A stretch of 64,000 bases of DNA from Myxococcota bacterium (GTDB lineage: Bacteria > Myxococcota_A > Polyangia > JAAYKL01). Shown here piece by piece: positions 45,088 through 52,996 of this stretch (positions are counted from its first letter, which is position 1; every line of letters starts with the position of its first letter). The stretch covers positions 45,920 through 109,919 of the forward strand of contig JASJCT010000008.1 of NCBI GenBank assembly GCA_030065855.1, in the 5' to 3' direction. A program made the position numbers and the translations under genes. The notes under the pieces were generated by a model. The model was not told the DNA's origin, searched no databases, and saw only the letters and a program-made list of their open reading frames with translations.

Positions 45088-45268
45088 CTCCCAGGATGTC
45101 TAATGTATAACATTTGCAGCACACCCTTGTGGCATAACCTTCCATAATCATGATGTCAATATGTATAATCCTATTGTCAAGGCCTTTCCATGCAGGATCA
45201 AACATTTGCCATATCCTGGCGCTTGACCCGCCAGTGATAAAGGCGGGCTTATTAGCAAAGTATGCCAT
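45044..45268 (-). CDS. possible small Cys-rich ORF in the GRE operon
   Basis: 74 codons beginning at an ATG with an excellent AAGGAG site seven bases upstream, in the otherwise empty 218 bp between the activase and the small CxxC gene. The product carries RVCCKCYTLDILGDGC, a cluster of four Cys. It overlaps the next gene by 44 bases, and I cannot match it to any family. It may be a real small metal-binding peptide, a decayed remnant, or chance. The good ribosome site is the main argument for it. Confidence 0.4.
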   Translation of the reverse strand: MAYFANKPAFITGGSSARIWQMFDPAWKGLDNRIIHIDIMIMEGYATRVCCKCYTLDILGDGCDTRAGVNRQGL

Positions 45269-45305
45269 GATCTTTCTCCTTTGGGCCGATTCTCATGGGG
45301 AGGGG

Positions 45306-46238
45306 TTAGGTTTTTATGCCTGATGCTTCAAAGATCGCCCTGCAGCGTTCCAGTACGCTGCGTTCTGAAAAAGAAGCCAATGCCTGGACTGCCTTAGAGG
45401 GGGTATTCGCACCGATCTTTTTATTCTTTTCAGGCCAGAGTGGATTGTACTCGAGCAGGGCAGCATGATCGATATCCAGACGCTTTAGAAATGCAGCGAT
45501 ACCCCTGATGTTTGTCTCTGTGTCGGTAATATCTGGAATGAGCGGTATTCGCGGCAATAGGTGTTTTCCGTCTTGTTTTGCTGCGTTTAAAAGCCGTTCA
45601 AAATTATCCAGTATTTTTTCGTTGGACTGGCCACAGTAATGCTTGTGAAGGTTACGATCAATGAGTTTGAAATCAAAATAGATAGCATCAATGTTTAGAT
45701 AGAGCATCTCCATAAACCTGTCCCAGTGAAAGAAGCCGCAGGTTTCCAGGAGTGTGTGGATCTTCTCCTGCTTTAGCGCATGTACGAGTTGTGAGGTAAA
45801 CGCCATGTAGAGGGTGGGTTCACCACCGGACAGGGTAACACCGCCGCCAGATGCATCGAAAAAGGGCTTGTCCGGCAAAATCTTTTCGAGCATCGCATCA
45901 ACTGACATTGGTCTTCCAACCCGTTCCAGTGCGTTAGAAGGGCAGATGTCCAGGCATTGGAAGCAAAGCGTGCATTTACTTCTGTCGACGTAATACCGGT
46001 TATCGAGTGAAAGCGCGTCTTCTGGACATGTATTTCGACAGGCACCGCAGTTGATACACACATTGGTATCAAAAGAGAGCTCCACTGCTGCTCTCTTGCT
46101 TTCTGGATTGTGGCACCAGACGCATGAGAGGGGACAGCCCTTATAAAATACAACAGACCGTATCCCGGGTCCGTCATCCAGGCTGTTGCCCTTAATCTCA
46201 AGTATCAACGGCGCAGCGTGTGATGCAGGGATATCCAT
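45306..46238 (-). CDS. glycyl radical enzyme activating enzyme (radical SAM)
   Basis: 310 residues of the PflA-like group. The radical-SAM cluster motif is C35-x3-C39-x2-C42 (GCPLSCVWC). Two ferredoxin-type clusters are inserted after it (C61-C71 and C89-C99, CINCGACRNTC and CTLCFQCLDIC), the form found in activases of non-PFL glycyl radical enzymes. GGVTLSGGEPTLY is the SAM-binding GGE element. It abstracts H from Gly968 of the neighbouring enzyme. It starts 4 bp after that gene, as expected for a dedicated pair. Confidence 0.95.
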   Translation of the reverse strand: MDIPASHAAPLILEIKGNSLDDGPGIRSVVFYKGCPLSCVWCHNPESKRAAVELSFDTNVCINCGACRNTCPEDALSLDNRYYVDRSKCTLCFQCLDICPSNALERVGRPMSVDAMLEKILPDKPFFDASGGGVTLSGGEPTLYMAFTSQLVHALKQEKIHTLLETCGFFHWDRFMEMLYLNIDAIYFDFKLIDRNLHKHYCGQSNEKILDNFERLLNAAKQDGKHLLPRIPLIPDITDTETNIRGIAAFLKRLDIDHAALLEYNPLWPEKNKKIGANTPSKAVQALASFSERSVLERCRAIFEASGIKT

Positions 46239-46242
46239 TTGT

Positions 46243-49221
46243 TCATATGCCGAATTCAGCTCTTTCTATTAATTCCATCTGCATATCCCTGTTCAGAGTT
46301 ACGAAATAGGCGTTGTAGCCTGAAATGCGGACGAGCAGGTTTTGATAGTCTTCCGGATGGGCCATGGCATCCTTGAGGGTCTCTGAGGACACAACATTGA
46401 GCTGCATCTGCATACCGCCCAAGTCAGTGTACGCCTTTGCATAAGAATAGATATTGTCAACGGTCCGGCTGTGGGACTCCTGTGCGGCTGGCACGAGTTT
46501 GACGTTGAAGGCGATGTTGTTGTTCAAGTGTCGGTGGTCCAGTTTGGCAACATCGCGCATATTATCCAAAATATTTTTTGAGGCATGGGGTTCAGGTGTC
46601 AGCCCCGGTGTAAACGCCTTTCCTGCCAGTCGGCCCGATGGCAGCGCCCCGGTCAATGTGCCGAATGCCACATGGTTGGACATGGACCAGAACCCGGCCG
46701 TATATCGCCCGCCCCGATAGTTGGTCTGTTCCCAGAACGTATCATGGGCCAGTTCTGTTACTTGATTGGCAATGGCCAGTGCCGCGTTGTCTCCAGAGCC
46801 GAACAGGGGGACCTTGTGCTTGACCATGGCGAGCAGTGCCGGGTTGTTTTCGAAGTTGGTGTTGACAGTGGTCAGCAGTTGGCCAAAGGAAATTTTTTTC
46901 TCTTCAAACACCAACTTTTTGATGACCATCAGCGAGTCGGTAATATCGGCCAGCCCGATACACGCGGTGCCAGATGAATTGTAAAGGGCGCCGCCCTTGG
47001 TGACATCTTTCCCGCTTTTAACGGGGCCTGCGATCAGGGCCGAAATCAGAGGTGTCGGGCGGATGGCCTGATGGGCTTGTCCTAGAAAATTGTTGTATTC
47101 ACAGGTCTGTTCTGCCAAGAAGCGGAACTGCTGGGCAAAGGCGCTGAAGAACGATGCATAGTCTTTAAAATCACCGGCATTGATATCTCCGGTTTGGGGT
47201 CCCAGGTCCCACCGCATCAACGGGTGTCGTCCGTTATTCAACGCCATCTCAAGGGCAGCCACCATGTTGAACATCATGCAGTTGGTGTGGCCCATATGTT
47301 TGCCAGAGAGGGTGGGTTCCACGCATCCGGTCGCAGACCAATCCCGCAGATGTTCGATCGGATAGTTGAACACCTCGAGAGATGCCATGACTGCCTCGTC
47401 ATTGTGTATCGATGGGGTGGCAGCGGTATTTAGATTGACTTCGCAGAGTCGCTTCAGGTAGGTCGCGCTGTTTTTTTCTCGGTTGTACCGGGCATTGACG
47501 TTCGGATCCCGGATGCATAGCATTTCCGTTACTTTCAGGAAGATATAGGTCATATCATTGACCGCATCTGCACCGTTTGGTGTCACCCCCCCCAGGGTGA
47601 TGGCCTGGTCAGATGAACTCCCCCCGAATAGATAGTTGCCGATATCGGGTATGAGGGGCAGGTGGTCGGTACAGCGCATGTAAAAGCAGCCGATGAGGTC
47701 CAGGGCGTGTTTGACATATGCCTGTCGCTCTTCATCTGTGATCAGCTTTTCCATGTCTGCTTCAAAATAGGGTTGGAGCCACTGGTCCAGTCGGCCCAAT
47801 GAAAACCCGGCGTTCGTGTTTTCCATATGAACGCCCACCCAGGTGATCCATACGGCATTGACTGCCTCGTCAAGGGTTGCGCAAGGTCCTTTGGGCACGC
47901 GCAGACAGATCTCCGCAAGCCTGAGCAGTTCTTCTTTTCGCTCAGGAGATGCTTTCTGATCTGCGAGCCGGTTGGCCTCCCTTGAAAGATTTTTTGCGTA
48001 GGCGGTCACTCCCTCGAGGCCGATCTTCATTGCGCGGAGTGTATTGTGTTTTTGTATGTCTGATGCTGGTGTATTGCTGATTTCGTTATCTATCTCGTCT
48101 ACAATCCCGTTTGTGCCGATCTTTAGTAGCGTTGGGTAGTCAATAATGGTGTGTGAAAGTGCAACGGTCTTCCAGAGAAAACAAGCTGCAAAGCGTTCAT
48201 CCAACTTCTGACAAGTGGGGTAATCCTTGTTATGGCGCACCCATTCCCGAAAATTGCGCTGCAGCCAAAAGGGAAAGACCTTGTTGTGCAGCACGTCAAT
48301 GGTCTCGGGGTCGATACAATAGGGATTCAGCGGGCGATGGGGCGCGGTGAGCAATTCCCCCCAGATCATGGTGCCATGGGCATCTGGATAGAGCACAACG
48401 CCGATCTCTTTGGTGGTGGTCGTGCCTGCTACCAGATCGGCCTTTCTGATAATGGGTCTCTTGTTTTCCATAAGAAATTTGAACGCATATGCCTGACGAA
48501 GCTCAGGAACCCACGGCACCCCGGATGTGTCTGTTTCAAAGCCGTTTTCTCTGTACCACTGGGTCAAAAGCTCAGGCCGTTCGTGACAAATGGCAGCCCG
48601 TTCTTTGAGGTGAATATCCAGAAAATGTTTTAGCCTGGGAAAGTCGTTGAGACGGTATGCCGCGAGATAGGGGTCTGCTAGAAACCTCACGCCCGGATCA
48701 ACCGCATCTGCCTTTAGTTGGTGCAGTGTTTTGGCATCGATGCTTTTTTTTGAGGCTTTTGCAGCATCGTACGGCTGCTTCATTGCTTTGGCCTCTTTTT
48801 TAAGCTTGCGAATCTGTGTCGAGCGCAGGAGAAGCGATAAATAAAAATTCATTAATTGGAGGTAACCGATATTGCCGCGGGTCATCATTCTGTTTTCCAT
48901 CAGGGTGAGCATCAACCTGTTGGGGGGCTGTGTGGCGGCTTCTTTTACTGCTTTTTCATCCACAAAGATGAGTTGGGCATCCAGCTCTTCAGGTGTTTTT
49001 CTTAAAATACGGACCTTTCCGTTCTCAATGCCAATCGCCTGTTCCACACTGCCGGTTTCCGTTTTGATGCCAAAGGTAAAGTTAAGCCAGCCATCCTCGG
49101 ATTTTAGATATTTGTTTAGCGATGGCCGAAAGTTGAAATTAGCGGCAAAGAATCTAAAAAACAGATTGGCCAGCGCATTGGTAACCCCCTTTTTGGCTGT
49201 TTGATCGATCATTGCCATCAT
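46243..49221 (-). CDS. glycyl radical enzyme with SCP2-like N-terminal extension
   Basis: 992 residues, about 150 longer than typical dehydratase-type GREs. The glycyl radical motif is RISGYNAYF with Gly968, 24 residues from the C-terminus as usual. The active Cys633 lies in ATGCVEPTLSGKH; the GCVEP form is that of eliminases/dehydratases (choline lyase, glycerol dehydratase, isethionate lyase) rather than PFL or X-succinate synthases. Residues ~15-135 resemble an SCP2 lipid-binding domain (GWLNFTFGIKTETGSVEQAI and NRMMTRGNIGYLQLMNFYLS). A hydrophobic substrate is therefore suspected. ATG overlaps the TetR stop by four bases; the activase follows by 4 bp. Substrate and product are unknown. 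Confidence 0.93.
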   Translation of the reverse strand: MMAMIDQTAKKGVTNALANLFFRFFAANFNFRPSLNKYLKSEDGWLNFTFGIKTETGSVEQAIGIENGKVRILRKTPEELDAQLIFVDEKAVKEAATQPPNRLMLTLMENRMMTRGNIGYLQLMNFYLSLLLRSTQIRKLKKEAKAMKQPYDAAKASKKSIDAKTLHQLKADAVDPGVRFLADPYLAAYRLNDFPRLKHFLDIHLKERAAICHERPELLTQWYRENGFETDTSGVPWVPELRQAYAFKFLMENKRPIIRKADLVAGTTTTKEIGVVLYPDAHGTMIWGELLTAPHRPLNPYCIDPETIDVLHNKVFPFWLQRNFREWVRHNKDYPTCQKLDERFAACFLWKTVALSHTIIDYPTLLKIGTNGIVDEIDNEISNTPASDIQKHNTLRAMKIGLEGVTAYAKNLSREANRLADQKASPERKEELLRLAEICLRVPKGPCATLDEAVNAVWITWVGVHMENTNAGFSLGRLDQWLQPYFEADMEKLITDEERQAYVKHALDLIGCFYMRCTDHLPLIPDIGNYLFGGSSSDQAITLGGVTPNGADAVNDMTYIFLKVTEMLCIRDPNVNARYNREKNSATYLKRLCEVNLNTAATPSIHNDEAVMASLEVFNYPIEHLRDWSATGCVEPTLSGKHMGHTNCMMFNMVAALEMALNNGRHPLMRWDLGPQTGDINAGDFKDYASFFSAFAQQFRFLAEQTCEYNNFLGQAHQAIRPTPLISALIAGPVKSGKDVTKGGALYNSSGTACIGLADITDSLMVIKKLVFEEKKISFGQLLTTVNTNFENNPALLAMVKHKVPLFGSGDNAALAIANQVTELAHDTFWEQTNYRGGRYTAGFWSMSNHVAFGTLTGALPSGRLAGKAFTPGLTPEPHASKNILDNMRDVAKLDHRHLNNNIAFNVKLVPAAQESHSRTVDNIYSYAKAYTDLGGMQMQLNVVSSETLKDAMAHPEDYQNLLVRISGYNAYFVTLNRDMQMELIERAEFGI

Positions 49222-49910
49222 CTGCTCTTTGTCTTTGGCTTAGAGATTGCTTCTCCGGCATCGATGCGCTGTTTAATTTGTAGGAGATCTGCTATCAGGT
49301 CTGATATCCGTTCCTCGACAAAGGCCTCCACATCGTCCAGCACTTCGTGAAATAGCCTGCTGTTGCAAAGGGCAATCAGGCCATGGAGGTCAGACCAAAA
49401 TTTTACGACTTGATACAGAATGAATTGATCGTCCATCTCTCCATCGTCATGGAGATAGGAGCGTATGGGCTGGGCAAAGAGTTCCAGGCACTTCAAGGCA
49501 GTTTGTTTTTCATGATAGGCAACAGATTCAATGGCTGTGCCCACGTAATCCAGGTATTTGGGGGTGTTTAGATTGAACATGATGTCATAGTAGCTGGGGT
49601 AGGTCAGACCGAACGCCACATATGCCCGAATCATTGCTGCGAATCGAAGGTCGATATCTTCAAATGGGCTGGAGCGCTCGATCAGCAGGTCATAGAGCGT
49701 TTCAAACCCCCTCACCCGGATCATCAGATTGAGCTCGTCTTTATTGGCGTAGTAGTTGTAAATGGTCGTTGCTGTCACCCCAAGCCGAGCAGCGATGTTT
49801 CGAATACTGAGATTGCTGAACCCCTCATTAATAATGATATCAAGGGCAGTATCGAGAATCTTTGCCCGCGTACTCTCAACTTCTTCCCTAGACATCGGCG
49901 CTTTTGGCAT
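49218..49910 (-). CDS. TetR-family transcriptional regulator of the GRE operon
   Basis: 230 residues: N-terminal helix-turn-helix (AKILDTALDIIINEGFSNLS and ARLGVTATTIYNYYANKDEL) and a helical ligand-binding domain that I cannot assign to a subfamily. First gene of the operon, sharing ATGA with the GRE gene, so translation is coupled. Two palindromes lie 19-44 bp upstream of its ATG, as expected for self-repression relieved by a pathway metabolite. Confidence 0.93.
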   Translation of the reverse strand: MPKAPMSREEVESTRAKILDTALDIIINEGFSNLSIRNIAARLGVTATTIYNYYANKDELNLMIRVRGFETLYDLLIERSSPFEDIDLRFAAMIRAYVAFGLTYPSYYDIMFNLNTPKYLDYVGTAIESVAYHEKQTALKCLELFAQPIRSYLHDDGEMDDQFILYQVVKFWSDLHGLIALCNSRLFHEVLDDVEAFVEERISDLIADLLQIKQRIDAGEAISKPKTKSR

Positions 49911-49928
49911 TTGAGGTTTCCCTTTAAA

Positions 49929-49954
49929 ATAACAGCGTTATATTAACAGTGTTA
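49929..49954 (-). promoter_or_regulatory. tandem TetR-type operators
   Basis: Two related 11-bp palindromes: TAACAGCGTTA (49930-49940, one mismatch; extends to ATAAC/GTTAT arms) and TAACAGTGTTA (49944-49954, perfect). Their centres are 14 bp apart, and the sequence around them is AT-rich and promoter-like. Position directly before tetR suggests they bind that regulator and control the whole GRE operon. Two TetR dimers on opposite faces is a known mode in the family; the match here is inference. Confidence 0.6.
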
Positions 49955-50040
49955 TCTTTAAAAACCAAGGCGATTTTCAAGATGTTAGTGACCTGAGCTT
50001 GTTGGGGGTTGTCTCCCCGGTGAACAAATGGTCATTAACT

Positions 50041-50090
50041 CCCCCTCCCCTAACGTCCGAACGTCCAACGGGGGAGGGTTAGGGAGGGGG
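50041..50090. repeat. inverted repeat with canonical G-quadruplex motif
   Basis: Left arm CCCCCTCCCCTAAC (50041-50054) and right arm GTTAGGGAGGGGG (50078-50090) are complementary except for one bulged base. The right half (50070-50090) is four G runs of 5, 3, 3 and 5 separated by A, TTA and A, a textbook quadruplex motif. It lies in the 337-bp gap between tetR and the sigma factor gene (49911-50247), which holds no credible gene. It may be a dispersed palindromic repeat or a terminator-like structure. Confidence 0.65.
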
Positions 50091-50247
50091 TCCCCAAAAT
50101 GGTTAAGCAGCCGCTGGACACTGATGAGCTGGGGTCTCTCTGGGTTCGCCAACGGTATATCCAATTTCTTTGAAATAATTTACAAATCCCCGCGTACTTC
50201 TAAATGTGAATGGCTTGGCGACCAAAGCGGTGATAGGCTGGCTTACA

Positions 50248-50838
50248 GTGAGTGACACACCCGGAAATGACAGTGCGCTGACCGAAAAGGCGCTTGCCAG
50301 TCGCGCTGCTGCAGGCGATTCAGATGCGTTTACTCAGATCGTGAAGCGATATGAGGGGCCAGTGTACAATCTATGTTATCGATATCTGGGTCCGGCCAAT
50401 GCCGAGGATGCAGCACAGGAGACGTTTATCCGCGCGTTTGTACACAGGGGGGCGTTTGACCCGGATCGGCCCCTATTGCCCTGGCTCATAACCATTGCGC
50501 GTCGCCTCTGCATCGATCGGTTGCGACGGTCCAAGCGGGAAACCCTGTCAAATGAGAGCAGCGATGCCTTGGCAGATTCGAGGCCCACGGCCGAGGATGC
50601 CACCGCGTCCCAAGAGACCCTCGGCCAGCTCGCCACCATGCTCGAGACCCTTCCAGAAGGACAGCGCGAAGCCATTTCACTCTACCATATCGATGAACTC
50701 TCGTATGAAGATGTTGCCAAGACACTGGATGTTCCCATAGGCACTGTCATGACTTGGCTCCATCGGGGTCGCGTAAAATTGAGAACACTCCTCACCCAAT
50801 CTGCTGGGCATGCCCAGGCAGCCCCAGGAGGGAAATAA
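50248..50838 (+). CDS. ECF-type RNA polymerase sigma factor
   Basis: About 196 residues from GTG 50248; GTG 50230 or an ATG at 50206 are alternatives. Region 2: YLGPANAEDAAQETFIRAFV and PWLITIARRLCIDRLRRSKR. Region 4: LPEGQREAISLYHIDELSYE and VPIGTVMTWLHRGRVKLRTL. The stop overlaps the start of the anti-sigma gene by one base. It probably responds to envelope stress and transcribes its own operon. Confidence 0.92.
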   Translation: MSDTPGNDSALTEKALASRAAAGDSDAFTQIVKRYEGPVYNLCYRYLGPANAEDAAQETFIRAFVHRGAFDPDRPLLPWLITIARRLCIDRLRRSKRETLSNESSDALADSRPTAEDATASQETLGQLATMLETLPEGQREAISLYHIDELSYEDVAKTLDVPIGTVMTWLHRGRVKLRTLLTQSAGHAQAAPGGK

Positions 50839-51335
50839 TGGACCATTTGGACGATATGCGTTTGACCATACTCGCAATTGATGCCCAGAGTGAGCCATCT
50901 GAGCGCGAGATCGCCCATCTCGTGTCTTGTCCACGATGCGCAGCTAACTTGGCCGAAGAGCGACAGTTGACGGCAGCCATCAAGGGCATTGCACCCCGCC
51001 TGGCACCTATCGGATTTGCCGAGCGCACAGCAACCAGGTTTATCCGCGCCACCACGACTAAAGTGGTGTTTATGCCGTCCTTGATATTCGGGATCATCTT
51101 GGCAATGGGTATCACTTCGGCCATGCTGTGGACCATCATTGCAAATCCCAGCATTTTCGCGACCGAGGCCGCACTGGCCATTGGAGAAACCGCGGCATTT
51201 TTCAAGGCGATGTACCTGGTTGTCAACCGCGTCCCTTACGCGAGCGAACTACTGACAACGACATCGGGTGCGATGGTTCTCATTGCAGCCGGCATGCTCG
51301 CAGGGCTCACCAAAAGAGCCCAGGCAGTGAAATAA
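50838..51335 (+). CDS. zinc-binding anti-sigma factor (ZAS type)
   Basis: 165 residues from ATG 50838, with AGGAGGG upstream. The N-terminal ~60 residues contain the ZAS zinc motif His-x3-Cys-x2-Cys (HLVSCPRC), which grips the ECF sigma. Two hydrophobic segments follow (IFGIILAMGITSAMLWTII and MVLIAAGMLAGL), so the protein is a membrane sensor. TAATG coupling with the sigma gene is typical of cognate pairs. The next gene begins 71 bp later and is likely co-transcribed. Confidence 0.85.
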   Translation: MDHLDDMRLTILAIDAQSEPSEREIAHLVSCPRCAANLAEERQLTAAIKGIAPRLAPIGFAERTATRFIRATTTKVVFMPSLIFGIILAMGITSAMLWTIIANPSIFATEAALAIGETAAFFKAMYLVVNRVPYASELLTTTSGAMVLIAAGMLAGLTKRAQAVK

Positions 51336-51406
51336 TGACCGCCACCGGCCTTACTATAAGTAGAGCGCGGGCTACGAAACCGAGCTCGCTAGAAAAAGGA
51401 CCGACC

Positions 51407-52834
51407 ATGAAAAAGACACCCACAGTTTCCACTCAAAGGATCCCATTGTTTGTCATTCCCATGGCGACGCTTTTCGCGCTGCAGGCAGTTGCTCAAGACA
51501 CGGACAGGCCTGATACGCCCATTTCAGATCTCGCCGAGCCCAAGGAAATGGAAGCAATTCCCCCGTCATCACCAGATGCTTTGGCCGACCCAACAGTTGA
51601 GCCCAAAGCACCTGCAGCCCCCGCCATTCCATCCCCATCCCGTATTCAGGGGGATTGGCCGAAAAAAACTCGGTTTGTGAGCATCAAGGCCACAGATGCA
51701 TCCATTCCAAGCATACTCCAGGATATTGCCAAGCAAACCCGCTTCGGCTTGGTTCTTGACCTGCCAGAGGAGGCCCTACAAAAGAAGATGACCTTGCGAC
51801 TGGTTCGCAAGCCAGCCAAGGACGTGCTTGAAATCGTCCTGGAGAACGCAACCCTCAAAGCAACCCTGAAGGGAGACATTCTCTTTGTAACAGCGTCTGA
51901 GACACCTGCGCCAACCGAGACCGATCCTGAGGTAGCCGCACAAGAGGATACCGAGACACAGACCCTCTTGCAGATAACCACCCGCTCGTCAGACAAAAAA
52001 CACAAACAGCATTTAAAAGTGCAGCACGAAAAGAATCGGGTTCAGATCGGCAAGCCCATCCATATTGCGGTTGACGAAGAAGTCGACGATGTGGTGTCTG
52101 TTGGCGGATCTGTCACGGTTGAGGGGAAAGTAAACGGCGATGCGGTTTCAGTGGGTGGGACGTTGACACTAGCATCTACAGCCGTGGTCCACGGCGATGC
52201 GGTCTCAGTGGGTGGCGCCCTCGATGTCGAACCCGGGGCCGTGGTGCACGGTCAGCAAGTGAACGTGGGTATCCCGTTCCCTATTGGTGCCATCTTAGCC
52301 GAAGGTGAGGATGGGGACATAAATCTCGCTCTACCGTCTGCACTTTCAGGGCTCGCAGGAACGTTTGCCGCATTCTCGTTTTTCGGATCTCTCCTGGAAG
52401 CGGTGCTGCTGTTTGTCCTCGCCCTTGCTATTTTGGCGCTCGCCCCAAGGCGGGTACAGCGCATCCGGGATTACTTATCAGAACGCACTGGCATGTCCGT
52501 ACTCGCAGGGCTGATCATCCTACTCGCCTTTGTGCCGCTTATCATCCTCCTTGCGGTTACCATCATCGGCCTCCCGCTCATACCGGTGGTGATCATCGCC
52601 CTGCTCGTACTGATAGTATTTGGATTGGCGGCTATGCTCAGCTGGATTGGGTACAAGGTGCCGATATTTAAAAAGAATAAGAGCCAATTGGCCGCGATAA
52701 CCATCGGTGCAGTGGTCTTCATGCTGATCAATCTCATACCGGTGGCCGGTCCGGTGCTCCTGTTCTGTATCGCCATGGTCGCTGCCGGTGCTGCCCTGCT
52801 GTCCCGCTTGGGAAGCGAGAATCAGGCAAAGTAG
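51407..52834 (+). CDS. envelope effector: signal peptide, STN-like domain, bactofilin-like repeats and C-terminal membrane helices
   Basis: 475 residues from ATG 51407, chosen for the AAAAAGGA site and for the signal peptide it reveals (MKKTPTVSTQRIPLFVIPMA ...). Residues ~88-165 resemble an STN/secretin short domain (SIPSILQDIAKQTRFGLVLD and AKDVLEIVLENATLKATLKG). Residues ~225-285 are bactofilin-like beta-solenoid repeats (DDVVSVGGSVTVEGKVNGDA and GDAVSVGGALDVEPGAVVHG). The last ~160 residues hold four membrane helices. The likely target of the upstream sigma/anti-sigma pair. Fusing an exported STN domain and a polymer-like solenoid to a membrane bundle is uncommon, and I know no function for it. 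Confidence 0.75.
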   Translation: MKKTPTVSTQRIPLFVIPMATLFALQAVAQDTDRPDTPISDLAEPKEMEAIPPSSPDALADPTVEPKAPAAPAIPSPSRIQGDWPKKTRFVSIKATDASIPSILQDIAKQTRFGLVLDLPEEALQKKMTLRLVRKPAKDVLEIVLENATLKATLKGDILFVTASETPAPTETDPEVAAQEDTETQTLLQITTRSSDKKHKQHLKVQHEKNRVQIGKPIHIAVDEEVDDVVSVGGSVTVEGKVNGDAVSVGGTLTLASTAVVHGDAVSVGGALDVEPGAVVHGQQVNVGIPFPIGAILAEGEDGDINLALPSALSGLAGTFAAFSFFGSLLEAVLLFVLALAILALAPRRVQRIRDYLSERTGMSVLAGLIILLAFVPLIILLAVTIIGLPLIPVVIIALLVLIVFGLAAMLSWIGYKVPIFKKNKSQLAAITIGAVVFMLINLIPVAGPVLLFCIAMVAAGAALLSRLGSENQAK

Positions 52835-52996
52835 CTCAGCCGCAGAACCCCATCCCTATGCCGAGGGCCAGCGTACGCGTGCTGGGCTTGGCAACCCGAG
52901 CAAAATGCTTGACGGTTGGCCTCAGGAGGCGTTTATTTGACCTACATCTGCACCCATGCGGCAACGTATTGTACATATGAGGCATTCGCTTAAAAT

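Noticed and set aside
48153..48633. Plus-strand frames inside the glycyl radical enzyme gene
   Set aside because: The minus-strand enzyme is continuous and homologous throughout; these are shadows.
46243..49221. Pyruvate formate-lyase or alkyl/benzylsuccinate synthase
   Set aside because: PFL has two adjacent active-site Cys and X-succinate synthases lack the Cys-x-Glu; here the motif is GCVEP, and no small accessory subunits of the synthases are encoded.
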